From the NCBI GenBank assembly GCA_030037185.1, contig JASHRR010000491.1:1-18444 (forward strand): a DNA stretch of 18,444 nucleotides, in the 5' to 3' direction. Each line of letters begins with the position of its first letter. Within the stretch, counting starts at the first letter, position 1. The stretch comes from Xanthobacteraceae bacterium. GTDB taxonomy: Bacteria; Pseudomonadota; Alphaproteobacteria; Rhizobiales; Xanthobacteraceae. The position numbers and the translations under genes are program-made. The notes beneath the pieces are model-generated. The model was given only the letters and a program-made list of their open reading frames with translations. It had not been told where the DNA came from and searched no databases. Positions 1 to 7,405 of this stretch are shown one piece after another.

Positions 1-144
1 ATCCATCGTTTCGAAATAGAGCCGTTGAGCAAGCGTCGCCTGCTCAGGGGCTTGGACGAGATCGCGCACACCAAGGAGTACAGCAGCGCCATCGGGCAAT
101 TCGAGGACGGGCAAAAGAAATCCTTCCCGTGGCTCTATTCCTGA
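1..144 (+). CDS. leuD: 3-isopropylmalate dehydratase small subunit, C-terminal end (partial)
   Basis: Frame 1 is open from the first base and ends at TGA 142-144, giving 47 residues. The segment RFEIEPLSKRRLLRGLDEI followed by an acidic, Ala/Phe-containing helix and a final PWLYS resembles the end of LeuD, where the pattern F-x-V/I-D/E-x-F-x-R-x-x-L-x-x-G-L-D-x-I is conserved. LeuD with LeuC isomerises 2-isopropylmalate to 3-isopropylmalate in leucine biosynthesis in the cytosol. The N-terminal three quarters lie outside the window, so completeness cannot be judged. The identification rests on a short tail; the swivelling-domain small subunit of another aconitase-like enzyme is the main alternative. 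Confidence 0.7.
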   Translation: MHRFEIEPLSKRRLLRGLDEIAHTKEYSSAIGQFEDGQKKSFPWLYS

Positions 145-590
145 TTTGACAGTCGTGTTCCCAGGCAATCTCAACTGGTCGGGGTCTGTCCAACGGCAGG
201 ATAGCTTTTGGCGACATCGCCACGTTCTTGTTAAACGCAGCCGTTCGTCGAAGCCCGTGCGGCGATACCGAGAGTGACAATGGCGGCCGGTCCCCTTGGC
301 CGTTTGCCCGGACATTAAGAAAATTAATTTCTGAACCCTCGCAAGCCAGCCGGCTGCCAACTTTGGTTAGCACAGCAGCCTGAGAACCGGATGATCTGAG
401 GTTGCCAGGGGACCCCGGACCGGGCCGCAATGAAGCGAGCCTTCACCGGACAGGACTCCAATCCGCCCGCCCGCGCGCGCCCCGCAATTTGCAAGCTTGT
501 GTGATCCACATCACACTCTTTGTGTCGAACAATTATGGTAGCCTCGTCAAGGTACGGGCTTTGGCGGATGAACGCGGCGGAGATTTGGTG
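145..590. other. Intergenic region, no gene seen
   Basis: This is 446 bases between leuD and the first binding protein. No reading frame here has a convincing start, ribosome site or recognisable product; the long minus-strand frames are antisense shadows. An AT-rich patch lies near 318-335. The only clear signal is the palindrome at 499-516, described separately. Confidence 0.6.
499..516 (+). promoter_or_regulatory. CRP/FNR-family type palindrome upstream of the binding protein gene
   Basis: The sequence contains TGTGA-TCCACA-TCACA (500-515), extended by one matching base pair on each side to GTGTGA/TCACAC. This equals the textbook cAMP-CRP half-site arrangement. It sits 75 bases upstream of the ATG at 591. 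Whether an alphaproteobacterial CRP-like protein binds it is inference; no good -35/-10 pair can be assigned with confidence. Confidence 0.45.
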
Positions 591-1580
591 ATGATCAGAC
601 GACGCGACTTCATGGCGGGCCTTGGCGGCGCTGCTGTTTGGCCGGTAGCGGCACGCGCGCAGCAGCCTGACCGGGCACGGCGGGTCGGGTTCCTGCACGC
701 ACTCGCGGAGAACGATCCGGAAGCGCAGGAGCGCGTGGCAGTGCTTCGCGAAGGGCTCGCGCGACTCGGATGGACAGAGCGCAACGTTCGAATTGAACAG
801 CGGTTTGCCGAGGGCGATTTCGCCCAAACGCGGGCGTATGCGGCTGAATTGGTGGGCTCGGCACCGGATGTTATTGTCGCCAGCTCCACCCCCGCCCTTG
901 CGGCCCTGAAACAGGCGACCCGCACAATCCCAATCGTCTTCTCGGTAGTCAGCGATCCAGCCGGACAGGGTTTCGTTGCCAGCCTCGCGCGCCCCGGCGG
1001 CAACATCACCGGCTTTTCATTTGTCGACTTCCTGATGCTCGGAAAATGGCTGGAGGTGCTCAAGGAAATCGCCCCCGGCCTCAAGCGGATAACGCTCGTA
1101 TTCAACCCGCAGACGGCGCCGTATTATCCGGTCTTCCTGCGCGATTTCGGAGAGGCCGCGGCAACGCTCGCTGCCGAGCTTTCGGCAACGCCGGTGCATG
1201 ATGAGGCAGAGATCGAGGCTGCCGTGTCGGCGTCTGCGCGCGAACCGGACGTCGGCCTGATCGCCGCGCCGGACCCATTCATAAATAGTCATCGCACGCT
1301 GGTCGTGGCGCTGGCTGAGCGGTATCAACTGCCGGTGATCTATGGCTTTCAGCATTTCGTCAAGGAGGGCGGCTTGATCTCATACGGGCCGGACACACTC
1401 GATATCGTCCGCCGCTCGGCCTCCTATGTCGATCGCGTCCTGAGGGGCGAAAGGCCGGGCGAGTTGCCCGTGCAAGGGCCCGCCAAGTACGAGTTGCTGA
1501 TCAATCTTAAGACCGCCAAGGCGCTCGGCCTCACGGTGCCAACGGCCCTGCGCGTGCGCGCCAATGAGGTGATCGAATAG
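591..1580 (+). CDS. ABC transporter substrate-binding protein (ABC_sub_bind family), Tat-exported
   Basis: A 329-residue periplasmic binding protein. The start at 591 is chosen because GGAG at 579-582 lies 8 bases upstream and because it places the twin-arginine leader MIRRRDFMAGLGGAAVWPVA at the N-terminus, with likely cleavage after ARA near residue 22; the frame is open back to 402 but that extension looks non-coding. Family features are the IPIVFSVVSDP segment, then SLARPGGNITGF, a central Rossmann-like half, and the ending KTAKALGLTVP near the C-terminus, as in TrpX/BMP-like ABC_sub_bind proteins (PF04392 type). The ligand is unknown. No permease or ATPase gene is adjacent, so it is an orphan component. 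It is paralogous to the gene at 1784-2764. A CRP-like palindrome lies upstream. Confidence 0.9.
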   Translation: MIRRRDFMAGLGGAAVWPVAARAQQPDRARRVGFLHALAENDPEAQERVAVLREGLARLGWTERNVRIEQRFAEGDFAQTRAYAAELVGSAPDVIVASSTPALAALKQATRTIPIVFSVVSDPAGQGFVASLARPGGNITGFSFVDFLMLGKWLEVLKEIAPGLKRITLVFNPQTAPYYPVFLRDFGEAAATLAAELSATPVHDEAEIEAAVSASAREPDVGLIAAPDPFINSHRTLVVALAERYQLPVIYGFQHFVKEGGLISYGPDTLDIVRRSASYVDRVLRGERPGELPVQGPAKYELLINLKTAKALGLTVPTALRVRANEVIE

Positions 1581-1695
1581 CCATTTTCCCGAACACTTCT
1601 CGCGACAAATGGCGCAGTCATCGCGCAACTGCCCAGATCGAATCTTTCGTCGGTTGCTCGGCATTGCCGCGTTTTCCAAGGTCCATGTTCGCCGG

Positions 1696-1712
1696 GTCAG
1701 AACCGTTCTGAC
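1696..1712 (+). promoter_or_regulatory. Palindrome with AACCGTT core, possible operator of the second binding protein
   Basis: Arms GTCAGAA and TTCTGAC flank a CCG centre, a perfect 7-base inverted repeat ending 71 bases before the ATG at 1784. The same architecture (GAA-CCG-TTC core) appears in the two palindromes near 9362-9431. It could be a TetR-family operator, but this is inference from symmetry and position. Confidence 0.4.
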
Positions 1713-1783
1713 TATCGCTTTTATTCGTTTTGCATGCGGCCCGACTGAGCTAGGCTACCCTATGACAAGAGGGAGGCATGCTG

Positions 1784-2764
1784 ATGCGGCGGCGCGAGTT
1801 CATCGCTGGGATCGGCGGCACGGTGGCGTGGACGTTTCGTGCGAGAGCACAGCAGCAGCCGCCAACGGTAGCGTTCGTCACTTCCCGATCGGAGTATACT
1901 TCACGCTACGCCGCGGATGCGTTCCGCAACGGCCTGCGAGAAACTGGCTATGTCGAGGACCGAAATGTAACGGTCGAGTACCACTGGCTGGACGGCCAGT
2001 TCGATCGGCTGCCGGCGCTGATGGCGGACATTGTCCGCCGCCGTGTGGCCGTCATCGCCACGCCCAGCAATACCCTCATCACGACTACGGCCAAAGCAGC
2101 GACAGCGACGATCCCGATCGTCTTCAGCGTCGGCACAGACCCTGTCAAAACTGGTCTTGTCGCGAGCTTCGCCCGGCCGGGTGGCAACGTCACCGGCATC
2201 CATTATTTCGCCCTCGAGGTGTCGGCAAAGCGGCTGGAACTCCTGCACGCGCTGGCGCCCCAGGCCACTCGCGTGGCTATTCTTGTTAATTCAGCCGATG
2301 GTCCGAGTACGAACGTCACATTGCGGAGCGTTGAGGACGCTGCCCGCTCGATCGGACTACGCACCCGGGTTCTCAAGGCAAGCACGAGCCAAGAGATCGA
2401 TGCGGCCTTTGCGAGCCTTGCCGACGAACGCGCGGATGAGGTTCTCTTTGTCGCTGCCGACGGGTTTTTCCAAAGCCGCGGCGAGCAACTGATCGCCTTG
2501 ACCGCGCGTGACAGGATTCCTGCGGCTTATCCGGATCGTGCCACCGTGCAAGCCGGAGGGCTGATGAGCTACGGGACCGACGGGGTGGACATGTTTCGTC
2601 ACGTCGGCGTCTACACCGGCAACATCCTCAAGGGTGCCAAGCCGGCCGACCTGCCGGTCCAACAGTCGACCAAGTTCGAACTGGTCATCAACCGCAAGAC
2701 AGCCAAGGCGCTCGGGCTGGAGATTCCCGTGATGCTGAGGGTGTCCGCCGATCTGATCGACTGA
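1784..2764 (+). CDS. ABC transporter substrate-binding protein (ABC_sub_bind family), Tat-exported, paralogue
   Basis: A 326-residue periplasmic binding protein. Two in-frame ATGs occur at 1778 and 1784; the ribosome site GGGAGG at 1771-1776 is only 1 base from the first but 7 from the second, so 1784 is preferred. The leader MRRREFIAGIGGTVAWTFRA is a twin-arginine type signal with probable cleavage after ARA. The mature part shows the family segments IPIVFSVGTDPV, SFARPGGNVTGIHY and, near the end, KTAKALGLEIP. It aligns along its length with the product of 591-1580, so the pair arose by duplication, but the 203-base spacer and own upstream palindrome suggest separate regulation. No membrane or ATPase partner lies nearby; the ligand is unknown. 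Confidence 0.9.
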   Translation: MRRREFIAGIGGTVAWTFRARAQQQPPTVAFVTSRSEYTSRYAADAFRNGLRETGYVEDRNVTVEYHWLDGQFDRLPALMADIVRRRVAVIATPSNTLITTTAKAATATIPIVFSVGTDPVKTGLVASFARPGGNVTGIHYFALEVSAKRLELLHALAPQATRVAILVNSADGPSTNVTLRSVEDAARSIGLRTRVLKASTSQEIDAAFASLADERADEVLFVAADGFFQSRGEQLIALTARDRIPAAYPDRATVQAGGLMSYGTDGVDMFRHVGVYTGNILKGAKPADLPVQQSTKFELVINRKTAKALGLEIPVMLRVSADLID

Positions 2765-2779
2765 CAAGTCGCGGCGTAG

Positions 2780-3560
2780 CGGTTCAGCGGTACGTTCTAC
2801 TGCAATCAGTGCGGGCCAGGCTCCGGTATCGACCTCGTGAGGCGCATTCGCGGCCTCCCGTTCAGAGAGGCAGCCCTGCTCGTCGAGGGGGATCGTCGCG
2901 GGCACCTATCATTGTTTCCCGATGCGACCTTCCTTCTTCGCGTCCGGTGCGTTCCGAGGCATCGATCAGGGACGGGTTGAATGCCCTCTGGCGCAGCCGC
3001 GAACCCGTCCGTATCGGCGGCCCGGCCGACCCGCTGCGCCACCGCGGCATGAGCTTGCCGGTCTATCCGACGAGCCTGCGCACCGCGTCGCGTGTTTACC
3101 ATCGCGGGCCTCCGGCCACCTTTCACCAGTCATGCTGGCTCCGGTCACCGATGCCACCGGCAGGGCAACCTCCACAAGACCTACCTGCAGGCGACAAGGC
3201 GCCCGTAGAACCCGCGCGCATGTTCTGTCCCGGGAAGATGCCGCCCGGCAGCGCCGTCAGGCTCGCGCCGGCGGGTTCCGTGCTCGGCGTCGCAGAAGGT
3301 ATCGAGATCGGCGCTGGCAGCTCGGCTGCTGTTCGGCTTTGTGGTGTGGAGCGCGCCTCTCCAGCCAGCTCACGACATTCGAGGCCGCGATCGGAACGCA
3401 GCGGCTCCTCGTCTGCGGCGACAACGATGCCCATGGTACCGGCCAGCGCGCCGCCTACACATTCGCATCGCGATCGGCGACCCGTCTGCCGCTTGAGGTC
3501 CGCATCCCGCGCGAGGCTGATACCAACTGGAATGATGTTCGGCGGCACGCCGAACCTCTA
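2780..3560 (+). pseudogene. Relic of a zinc-ribbon/Toprim primase-like protein (mobile element type)
   Basis: No single frame is intact, but successive fragments in different frames read through one familiar protein. At 2780 onward FSGTFYCNQCGPGSGIDLV then RRIRGLPFREAALLV resembles the P4-type primase zinc ribbon. Around 2975-3080 LNALWRS, PVRIGGPADPLRHRGM and LPVYPTSLRT follow. Around 3120-3160 HLSPVMLAPVTDATGRA appears in another frame, then NLHKTYLQA, then GDKAPVEPAR with PGKMPPGSAVRLAPAG and VLGVAEGIE (about 3193-3310), which is the acidic Toprim-type core. Finally TQRLLVCGDNDAHGTGQRAA and VRIPREADTNWNDV end near 3538. At least four frame changes are needed, and the true start is missing. 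Such proteins occur on plasmids, phages and integrative elements, so this is probably the footprint of a lost element inserted right after the binding protein gene. Confidence 0.75.
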
Positions 3561-3655
3561 CCTTGGCGCTCGCCAGTCGCGACGCCACGGCAATTCCAAA
3601 CCGCTGCTTTTCCCTCAACTTCGCGCCGCTGGTAACATCTGGCGGTGTATCGCAC

Positions 3656-4204
3656 TTATGGACCGTTACAACCGGGTCCAGTGTCAACGTCTCCAGGCGG
3701 AGGCGGCCAGCAAATAAACGCCACTATCAGCACCAGAAGAACCACGAGGACCCAGGTTAATGGGTTAATGTCGTAATAGCATGCCACGGCACCTGCAATA
3801 AGCCACGTTTCAGCAGCGACCGGGGCTGACCGGTTCGTGGCGAACGAAGTGGAAAGGCCCGGGGTATTTGAAGACGGCAAAGTAACTGAAAGGGCGATCG
3901 GAGCTGATGGACGGGAATTAGCCATCCTGCCGGCTGACTCGATCTCAACGCCGACGCCATAGGTCGCACAGTGTGTCGGTCGTGCTACCGGCTCATCTTT
4001 GCACAATTCGTGCGCCGCCTTTTGATTGAACACCCAGTTGCCCCTTGGTGGCGAATCGACCTGTCCTCCGGACGCACGCTCGGCATACTCGGGCATCACA
4101 TCGGACGCCCCCGGTCGAGTTGCGCGCATTCTGAAGTCCTGACGGCCGACGAGAAGAAGCCCCGCAAACTGCGTCAGCCGCGGTCTGTTCTGTCGTCTCG
4201 ACAT
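3656..4204 (-). CDS. Hypothetical protein with C-terminal transmembrane segment
   Basis: An open frame of 182 residues. The main support is its start: GGAGGAGG occupies 4209-4216 on the minus strand, immediately upstream of the ATG at 4204, an excellent ribosome site. The first 140 residues are polar and unrecognised. Residues 148-165 form a strongly hydrophobic stretch (TWVLVVLLVLIVAFICW), followed by a short Pro/Gly-rich tail, so the product would be tail-anchored in the membrane. No homologous family is recognised, and the neighbours are a primase relic and an unrelated regulator-like gene. Random open frames of this length occur in GC-rich DNA, so the call is tentative; only the C-terminal membrane part might be a genuine remnant. 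Confidence 0.4.
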   Translation of the reverse strand: MSRRQNRPRLTQFAGLLLVGRQDFRMRATRPGASDVMPEYAERASGGQVDSPPRGNWVFNQKAAHELCKDEPVARPTHCATYGVGVEIESAGRMANSRPSAPIALSVTLPSSNTPGLSTSFATNRSAPVAAETWLIAGAVACYYDINPLTWVLVVLLVLIVAFICWPPPPGDVDTGPGCNGP

Positions 4205-4762
4205 GTTTCCTCCTCCGTCCTACGCCGCCAGAGGAATGCTTCCACGAACGCGCTCCATCGGCGGCTCTGCTCAAAGACCCCGTGCGAGCAGATCATCAAC
4301 CCTATTTTGACCCAAAAATAACAGAAATTGAACCATTCTCAACCAATTATTTTCAGAATACGCTACGTTACACATCATTTCATCACGCGATCGTGCATTG
4401 ACAGTGAAATTATGATGTATTTCTTATGAAATTGAGATTCGCCGCGCGAACGGCTTCACGTCGGGTGATGAAATTTAGGTTCGCCCGCAGCGAGCGGCTT
4501 CAGGTCGGCTGTTAGCCGGAAGCATCTCGGGCTAGTCATTGACGTGGTTGAAGGGCGTCTCGAAACGTCAACTAGGAAGAATATGACCGTACATTTGCAT
4601 CATATAGAATAATCTTCCAAGCCTCCGCGCCTGGGAAAAAATTTGCCGGCGATGTTTCGGACCATTAAAGGTCGAAAGAACCGAGCTTATAAGCCGGGGT
4701 ATTCGCGAGTGAGTGATCGAAAAAGATCCTAGGCTAACGCGAACCTTAGCATTTAGCGGCAA
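4205..4762. other. AT-rich intergenic region with a short tandem repeat
   Basis: This is 558 bases between two minus-strand genes, with 4310-4440 notably AT-rich. A minus-strand open stretch of 64 codons (4568-4762) continues in frame beyond the amber stop of the upstream gene but has no start signal of its own. No RNA gene or terminator with a clear stem plus T-run was found. A two-copy repeat lies at 4426-4508. Confidence 0.5.
4426..4508 (+). repeat. Imperfect direct repeat, two units of about 41 bases
   Basis: Unit 1 (about 4426-4465) and unit 2 (about 4468-4508) both begin ATGAAATT, continue through a TTCGCC block and a GCGA-CGGCTTCA block, and end GTCGG. They differ at several positions and by small insertions. 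Function unknown. Confidence 0.55.
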
Positions 4763-5806
4763 CTACACCCGGTCTGCCTTCGCCCTGACATCGGATAGCA
4801 GCCGGCAAATGTAGTCGCCTTTTTCAATTGTATTTTCCAGGAGTTCTTTCTTGAACCCCGGCTTATATTCTTCGAATTTATTTACTCCGAAGCGACCAAT
4901 GCCACCGCGGTTTGCATGCGGATCTTTTACAAAAACCATAAGTGTTGCGAACAGGATACGATCCATGTTTGTGGTCAAATTGTACCCAAGCAAGTTATGA
5001 AACTCTTTCGCGAATGGTTCGCGAATACCAAATAAGCTCAGTGTCCTGCCATTCTCCGTATTTCCTATGAGAAATAAATTATTATTCAGAGAAAGGACAA
5101 AACCACGTGTACGCCGCGGCTCGTCGCCGCGCTCGCTGTCGTATATTCTATCAGGATGGAAATGCTCGAAATGAAAATATGATCCAGGAGGCGACGATTC
5201 GCGAATTTCCATAAATGATTTGACAATCTCCCCCCTCTCTGAAGAACTGCGATATGCATAATATTTTCCTGTTACACGTCTAATATTGTCTGTGGTTGCC
5301 GGAACATCAGCAACATCGAAAATATTATTTAATATTCGTGATCCTGCATACATGCTTTCAGCTGACAACTCGAGAGTCGTTTTTTTGGGAAACGTAATGA
5401 CTTTTTCGTCGTGGGGATTAGACAATGATTGGTAATCAGCAAGGATATCCGTAGGTAATAGGCTCCTCAAATTGCTATCCGGATCGATAAGCTTGGCATG
5501 AATACGCTTAATATAATCACTGTTAGCCAAATTTATACGCCTCGGCTTACGGGTCAGATAGTTAGATAAATGAACTCCGCGGTCGATGTCGAACAGAGCC
5601 GCAATGCCTTGATAAGATAAGCCGCCTTCGTGGAGTTTGAAAATGATTTCCGTTTGCTTTTGTCTAAGCCTAGTAAGATCAATATTGACCGGAAGGCGAG
5701 AGAAGGATGAAATAGCGCTGCCCCTTTTCTTTGGCGAGCCTTCGCGGTGTGAGGGCGCGCCCAATTCCGTCGATGCGGAAGCTGTGTTCCGGGCTTGGCG
5801 CGGCAT
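4763..5806 (-). CDS. Predicted helix-turn-helix protein with uncharacterised C-terminal domain
   Basis: A 347-residue protein. The ATG at 5806 is preceded on the minus strand by AGGGAG with a 7-base spacer. Residues 1-40 are a basic, low-complexity tail. Residues about 46-90 (RQKQTEIIFKLHEGGLSYQG, then IAALFDIDRGVHLSNYL) look like a helix-turn-helix in which GLSYQGIAALF is the first helix and turn. Residues about 150-345 form an alpha/beta domain with KYYAYRSSSERGEIVKSFME, FHFEHFHPDR, RRTRGFVLSLNNNLFLIGN and NGRTLSLFGIREPF; I recall similar unnamed domains in rhizobial HTH proteins that may act as sensors, but cannot name the family. The gene uses AT-rich codons (many AAT, ATA, AAA, TTA) unlike the GC-rich genes around it, which points to acquisition by transfer. 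It has no recognisable operon partner. A role as DNA-binding regulator is inference. Confidence 0.75.
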   Translation of the reverse strand: MPRQARNTASASTELGAPSHREGSPKKRGSAISSFSRLPVNIDLTRLRQKQTEIIFKLHEGGLSYQGIAALFDIDRGVHLSNYLTRKPRRINLANSDYIKRIHAKLIDPDSNLRSLLPTDILADYQSLSNPHDEKVITFPKKTTLELSAESMYAGSRILNNIFDVADVPATTDNIRRVTGKYYAYRSSSERGEIVKSFMEIRESSPPGSYFHFEHFHPDRIYDSERGDEPRRTRGFVLSLNNNLFLIGNTENGRTLSLFGIREPFAKEFHNLLGYNLTTNMDRILFATLMVFVKDPHANRGGIGRFGVNKFEEYKPGFKKELLENTIEKGDYICRLLSDVRAKADRV

Positions 5807-6471
5807 ACAAATCTCCCTGCTTCTCTTGCTGATAGCTCACTCGCTTCGGAGCACATCGCTCTGCTTGCCGAATTTTGTTCTCGTTAAATGTCTAGGGAAA
5901 AAAGGTTTTTAACCCTTACGTGCATTCAGTGGCCATCACAACCACAGAGAGTTTGCCGCAATTGAGGCGGGCTAAGCCGGCTCATTGAGGAACCACCCGT
6001 CACGAAAGACTCATTGACAGCCGAATACCAGGCTTCGTCTGCCCGGGACAACAGATTTCAGCTCGAGACATCAAGTCGTCAACAGAAAGACCTTCTTGAC
6101 ATCGTCAAGCAGCATTTTCGCACCCAATTTCCGCCGGACTCCACCCACTTATCATAAGATTGTAATGAAATCACTGTGGTGGCAAAGCAAATATCGCTGC
6201 ATCCGATGATCGCGCGGCAGCCTACGGCTTAGGGATCTTCGGCACGACCTGAAGGCAATCCAGTGTCATCGCGCCTTGGCCAGACACGTGCTTCAGATTT
6301 CGAGCGACCAGATCAGTCAGCCTCGCGGTTCTTTGGGCACGGAGATCTCATGTCCGGATCGCCCCCGCCGATCGGGTCATCGACAGTTGGGATGGTGAGT
6401 ATCGCCCGGTTGGATACTGTCGATGACGCCGACCTTGCGATAAGAAACCTCATGTCTTCCCGTCCGGGACC
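5807..6471. other. Intergenic region with possible gene fragments, no intact gene
   Basis: This is 665 bases. The AT-rich block 5875-5925 could hold the promoter of the minus-strand gene at 4763-5806, but no clear -35/-10 pair was chosen. A plus-strand frame without a start codon (about 5976-6156) reads EEPPVTKDSLTAEYQASSAR and onward to a stop near 6156; it looks protein-like but is not recognised. On the minus strand 6220-6454, an ATG at 6454 follows the DUF433-like relic and reads MRFLI before losing resemblance to anything known. These may be remnants of decayed genes. Confidence 0.4.
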
Positions 6472-6660
6472 TTAATCCAACGCCTCCAGGCCGGCACGCT
6501 TGCGCGCACGCTTCACGGTTTTGGGCGGGTAGGGCCCTTCGGGTGGGCGTCTGCGTGAGCCTTCGCAGTCGCCACCGCGTCGGCGGTCAACGATAGTCTT
6601 CGCGAATCTGCTTGGGCGTCATACCGCCGCCAAGAAGGGGCGCGAGGAGGTGTTACTTCA
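6472..6660 (-). pseudogene. DUF433-like protein relic
   Basis: Read on the minus strand, fragments in three frames make a plausible C-terminal half of a DUF433-type protein: HLLAPLLGGGMTPKQIREDY (about 6651-6592), LTADAVATAKAHADAHPKGP in the next frame, and PPKTVKRARKRAGLEALD ending at TAA 6472-6474. G-G-M-T-P-x-Q-I-x-x-D-Y followed by L-T-x-x-x-V/I-x-x-A is the DUF433 signature. A stop interrupts the frame at 6652-6654 and there are at least two frame changes. DUF433 proteins often pair with a PIN-like DUF5615 protein, and an ATG reading MRFLI sits 18 bases downstream at 6454, but the rest of that partner is not convincing. Confidence 0.45.
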
Positions 6661-6822
6661 ATATCCGAGGCATCGGAACGGCACTACGGCTTGCTGCGCC
6701 TTCATGCGGCGGCGAAGCGGGCTCCGTTTTCTCGCCCTCTTTTCCCAGTTCGCCACCGGGCAAGATTGCGGCTAAGTTAAGACTATGTTAATCAACTAAC
6801 ATTCCAAACGGAGCATTCATTC

Positions 6823-7037
6823 ATGCATTTTTCACGAACACCCTGCCTGCGTCCCATCGAGATAACGCCTCCGCGGCGGCGTCAGCGCAAGTTGTCGAAC
6901 GCCTCAAGCGCCACGGCGTGCTCGTGTTCTGTATCGGGATGGTCGCGCTCGTCGTGCTTTGCGCCGACAGAGCTCGCAACGCCGCACTGAGATTCGCCGC
7001 GGGGTATCCACACAGGCCAGCGCCCGGGTCAGCGTAA
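6823..7037 (+). pseudogene. Small membrane protein, probably frameshifted at its start
   Basis: From about 6842 one frame reads NTLPASHRDNASAAASAQVV, then ERLKRHGVLVFCIGMVALVV, then LCADRARNAALRFAAGYPH, ending at TAA 7035-7037. It has one clear membrane helix (about VLVFCIGMVALVVLCA) with positive residues on both sides. No start codon exists in this frame, but ATG at 6823, with GGAG 9 bases upstream, lies in the neighbouring frame just before a run of T. A single base change in that T-run would join the two into a 70-residue protein. Function unknown. It could also be a chance frame. Confidence 0.35.
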
Positions 7038-7189
7038 CAACGAGTTATCGGTCCCGCGGGGCTTCTTTTGGGAGCGTAAGAACCGCAATCGAGACGCCGA
7101 GCGCATGAGTTAATGATCCCGGCCTTGTGCCCTGTGGTGCGATTCGCAGGGCGCCGGGGCGAGATTGGCTCGCCAAACAGGAGATTTGG

Positions 7190-7393
7190 ATGAAAAATAT
7201 GTTGACGTCGTTTTGTTTCTTGCTCGCACTCGTGGTGGGTTTATCACCGGCATTTGCCGCGAAGAAAGTCCGCCATTCGGCGGCACGAGCTCAGGCGCCG
7301 ATCGCGTCGGACCCTGCGCCCGCACGGGTCGATCTGCTCTATGCAGCGTGCCGCGACATGTCCATCACGTTCCCGGCTTGTCCTGGACACTAG
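7190..7393 (+). CDS. Small exported protein, hypothetical
   Basis: A 67-residue product. ATG 7190 has AGGAG at 7179-7183 with a 6-base spacer; the longer open frame from 7127 lacks such support. Residues 1-23 (MKNMLTSFCFLLALVVGLSP, then AFA) form a classical Sec signal peptide with cleavage expected after AFA. The mature part is about 44 residues, Ala/Pro-rich, with two cysteines (in YAACRDM and FPACPGH) that could form a disulphide in the periplasm. No domain is recognised. The stop is 12 bases upstream of the start of the broken exported-protein gene at 7406, so the two were probably one transcript ending at the terminator 7891-7923. Confidence 0.7.
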   Translation: MKNMLTSFCFLLALVVGLSPAFAAKKVRHSAARAQAPIASDPAPARVDLLYAACRDMSITFPACPGH

Positions 7394-7405
7394 GAGATAC
7401 TCAAA

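Noticed and set aside
2809..3717. A 302-codon plus-strand frame as an intact gene
   Set aside because: Only parts resemble a protein family; other parts of the same protein lie in other frames, so it is a pseudogene read partly in one frame.
4568..4762. In-frame 64-codon extension after the amber stop of the HTH gene, as possible readthrough
   Set aside because: No start or ribosome site, no readthrough context, and the HTH product has a natural-looking charged end.
5888..5925. A-run and GGTTTTTAACC-like stretch upstream of the HTH gene as a terminator
   Set aside because: The stem is only a few AT-rich pairs and no gene is known to end there; it is more likely part of the promoter region.
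6786..6801. TGTTA-N6-TAACA inverted repeat
   Set aside because: Short arms in an AT-rich patch with no clear gene to control; likely chance.
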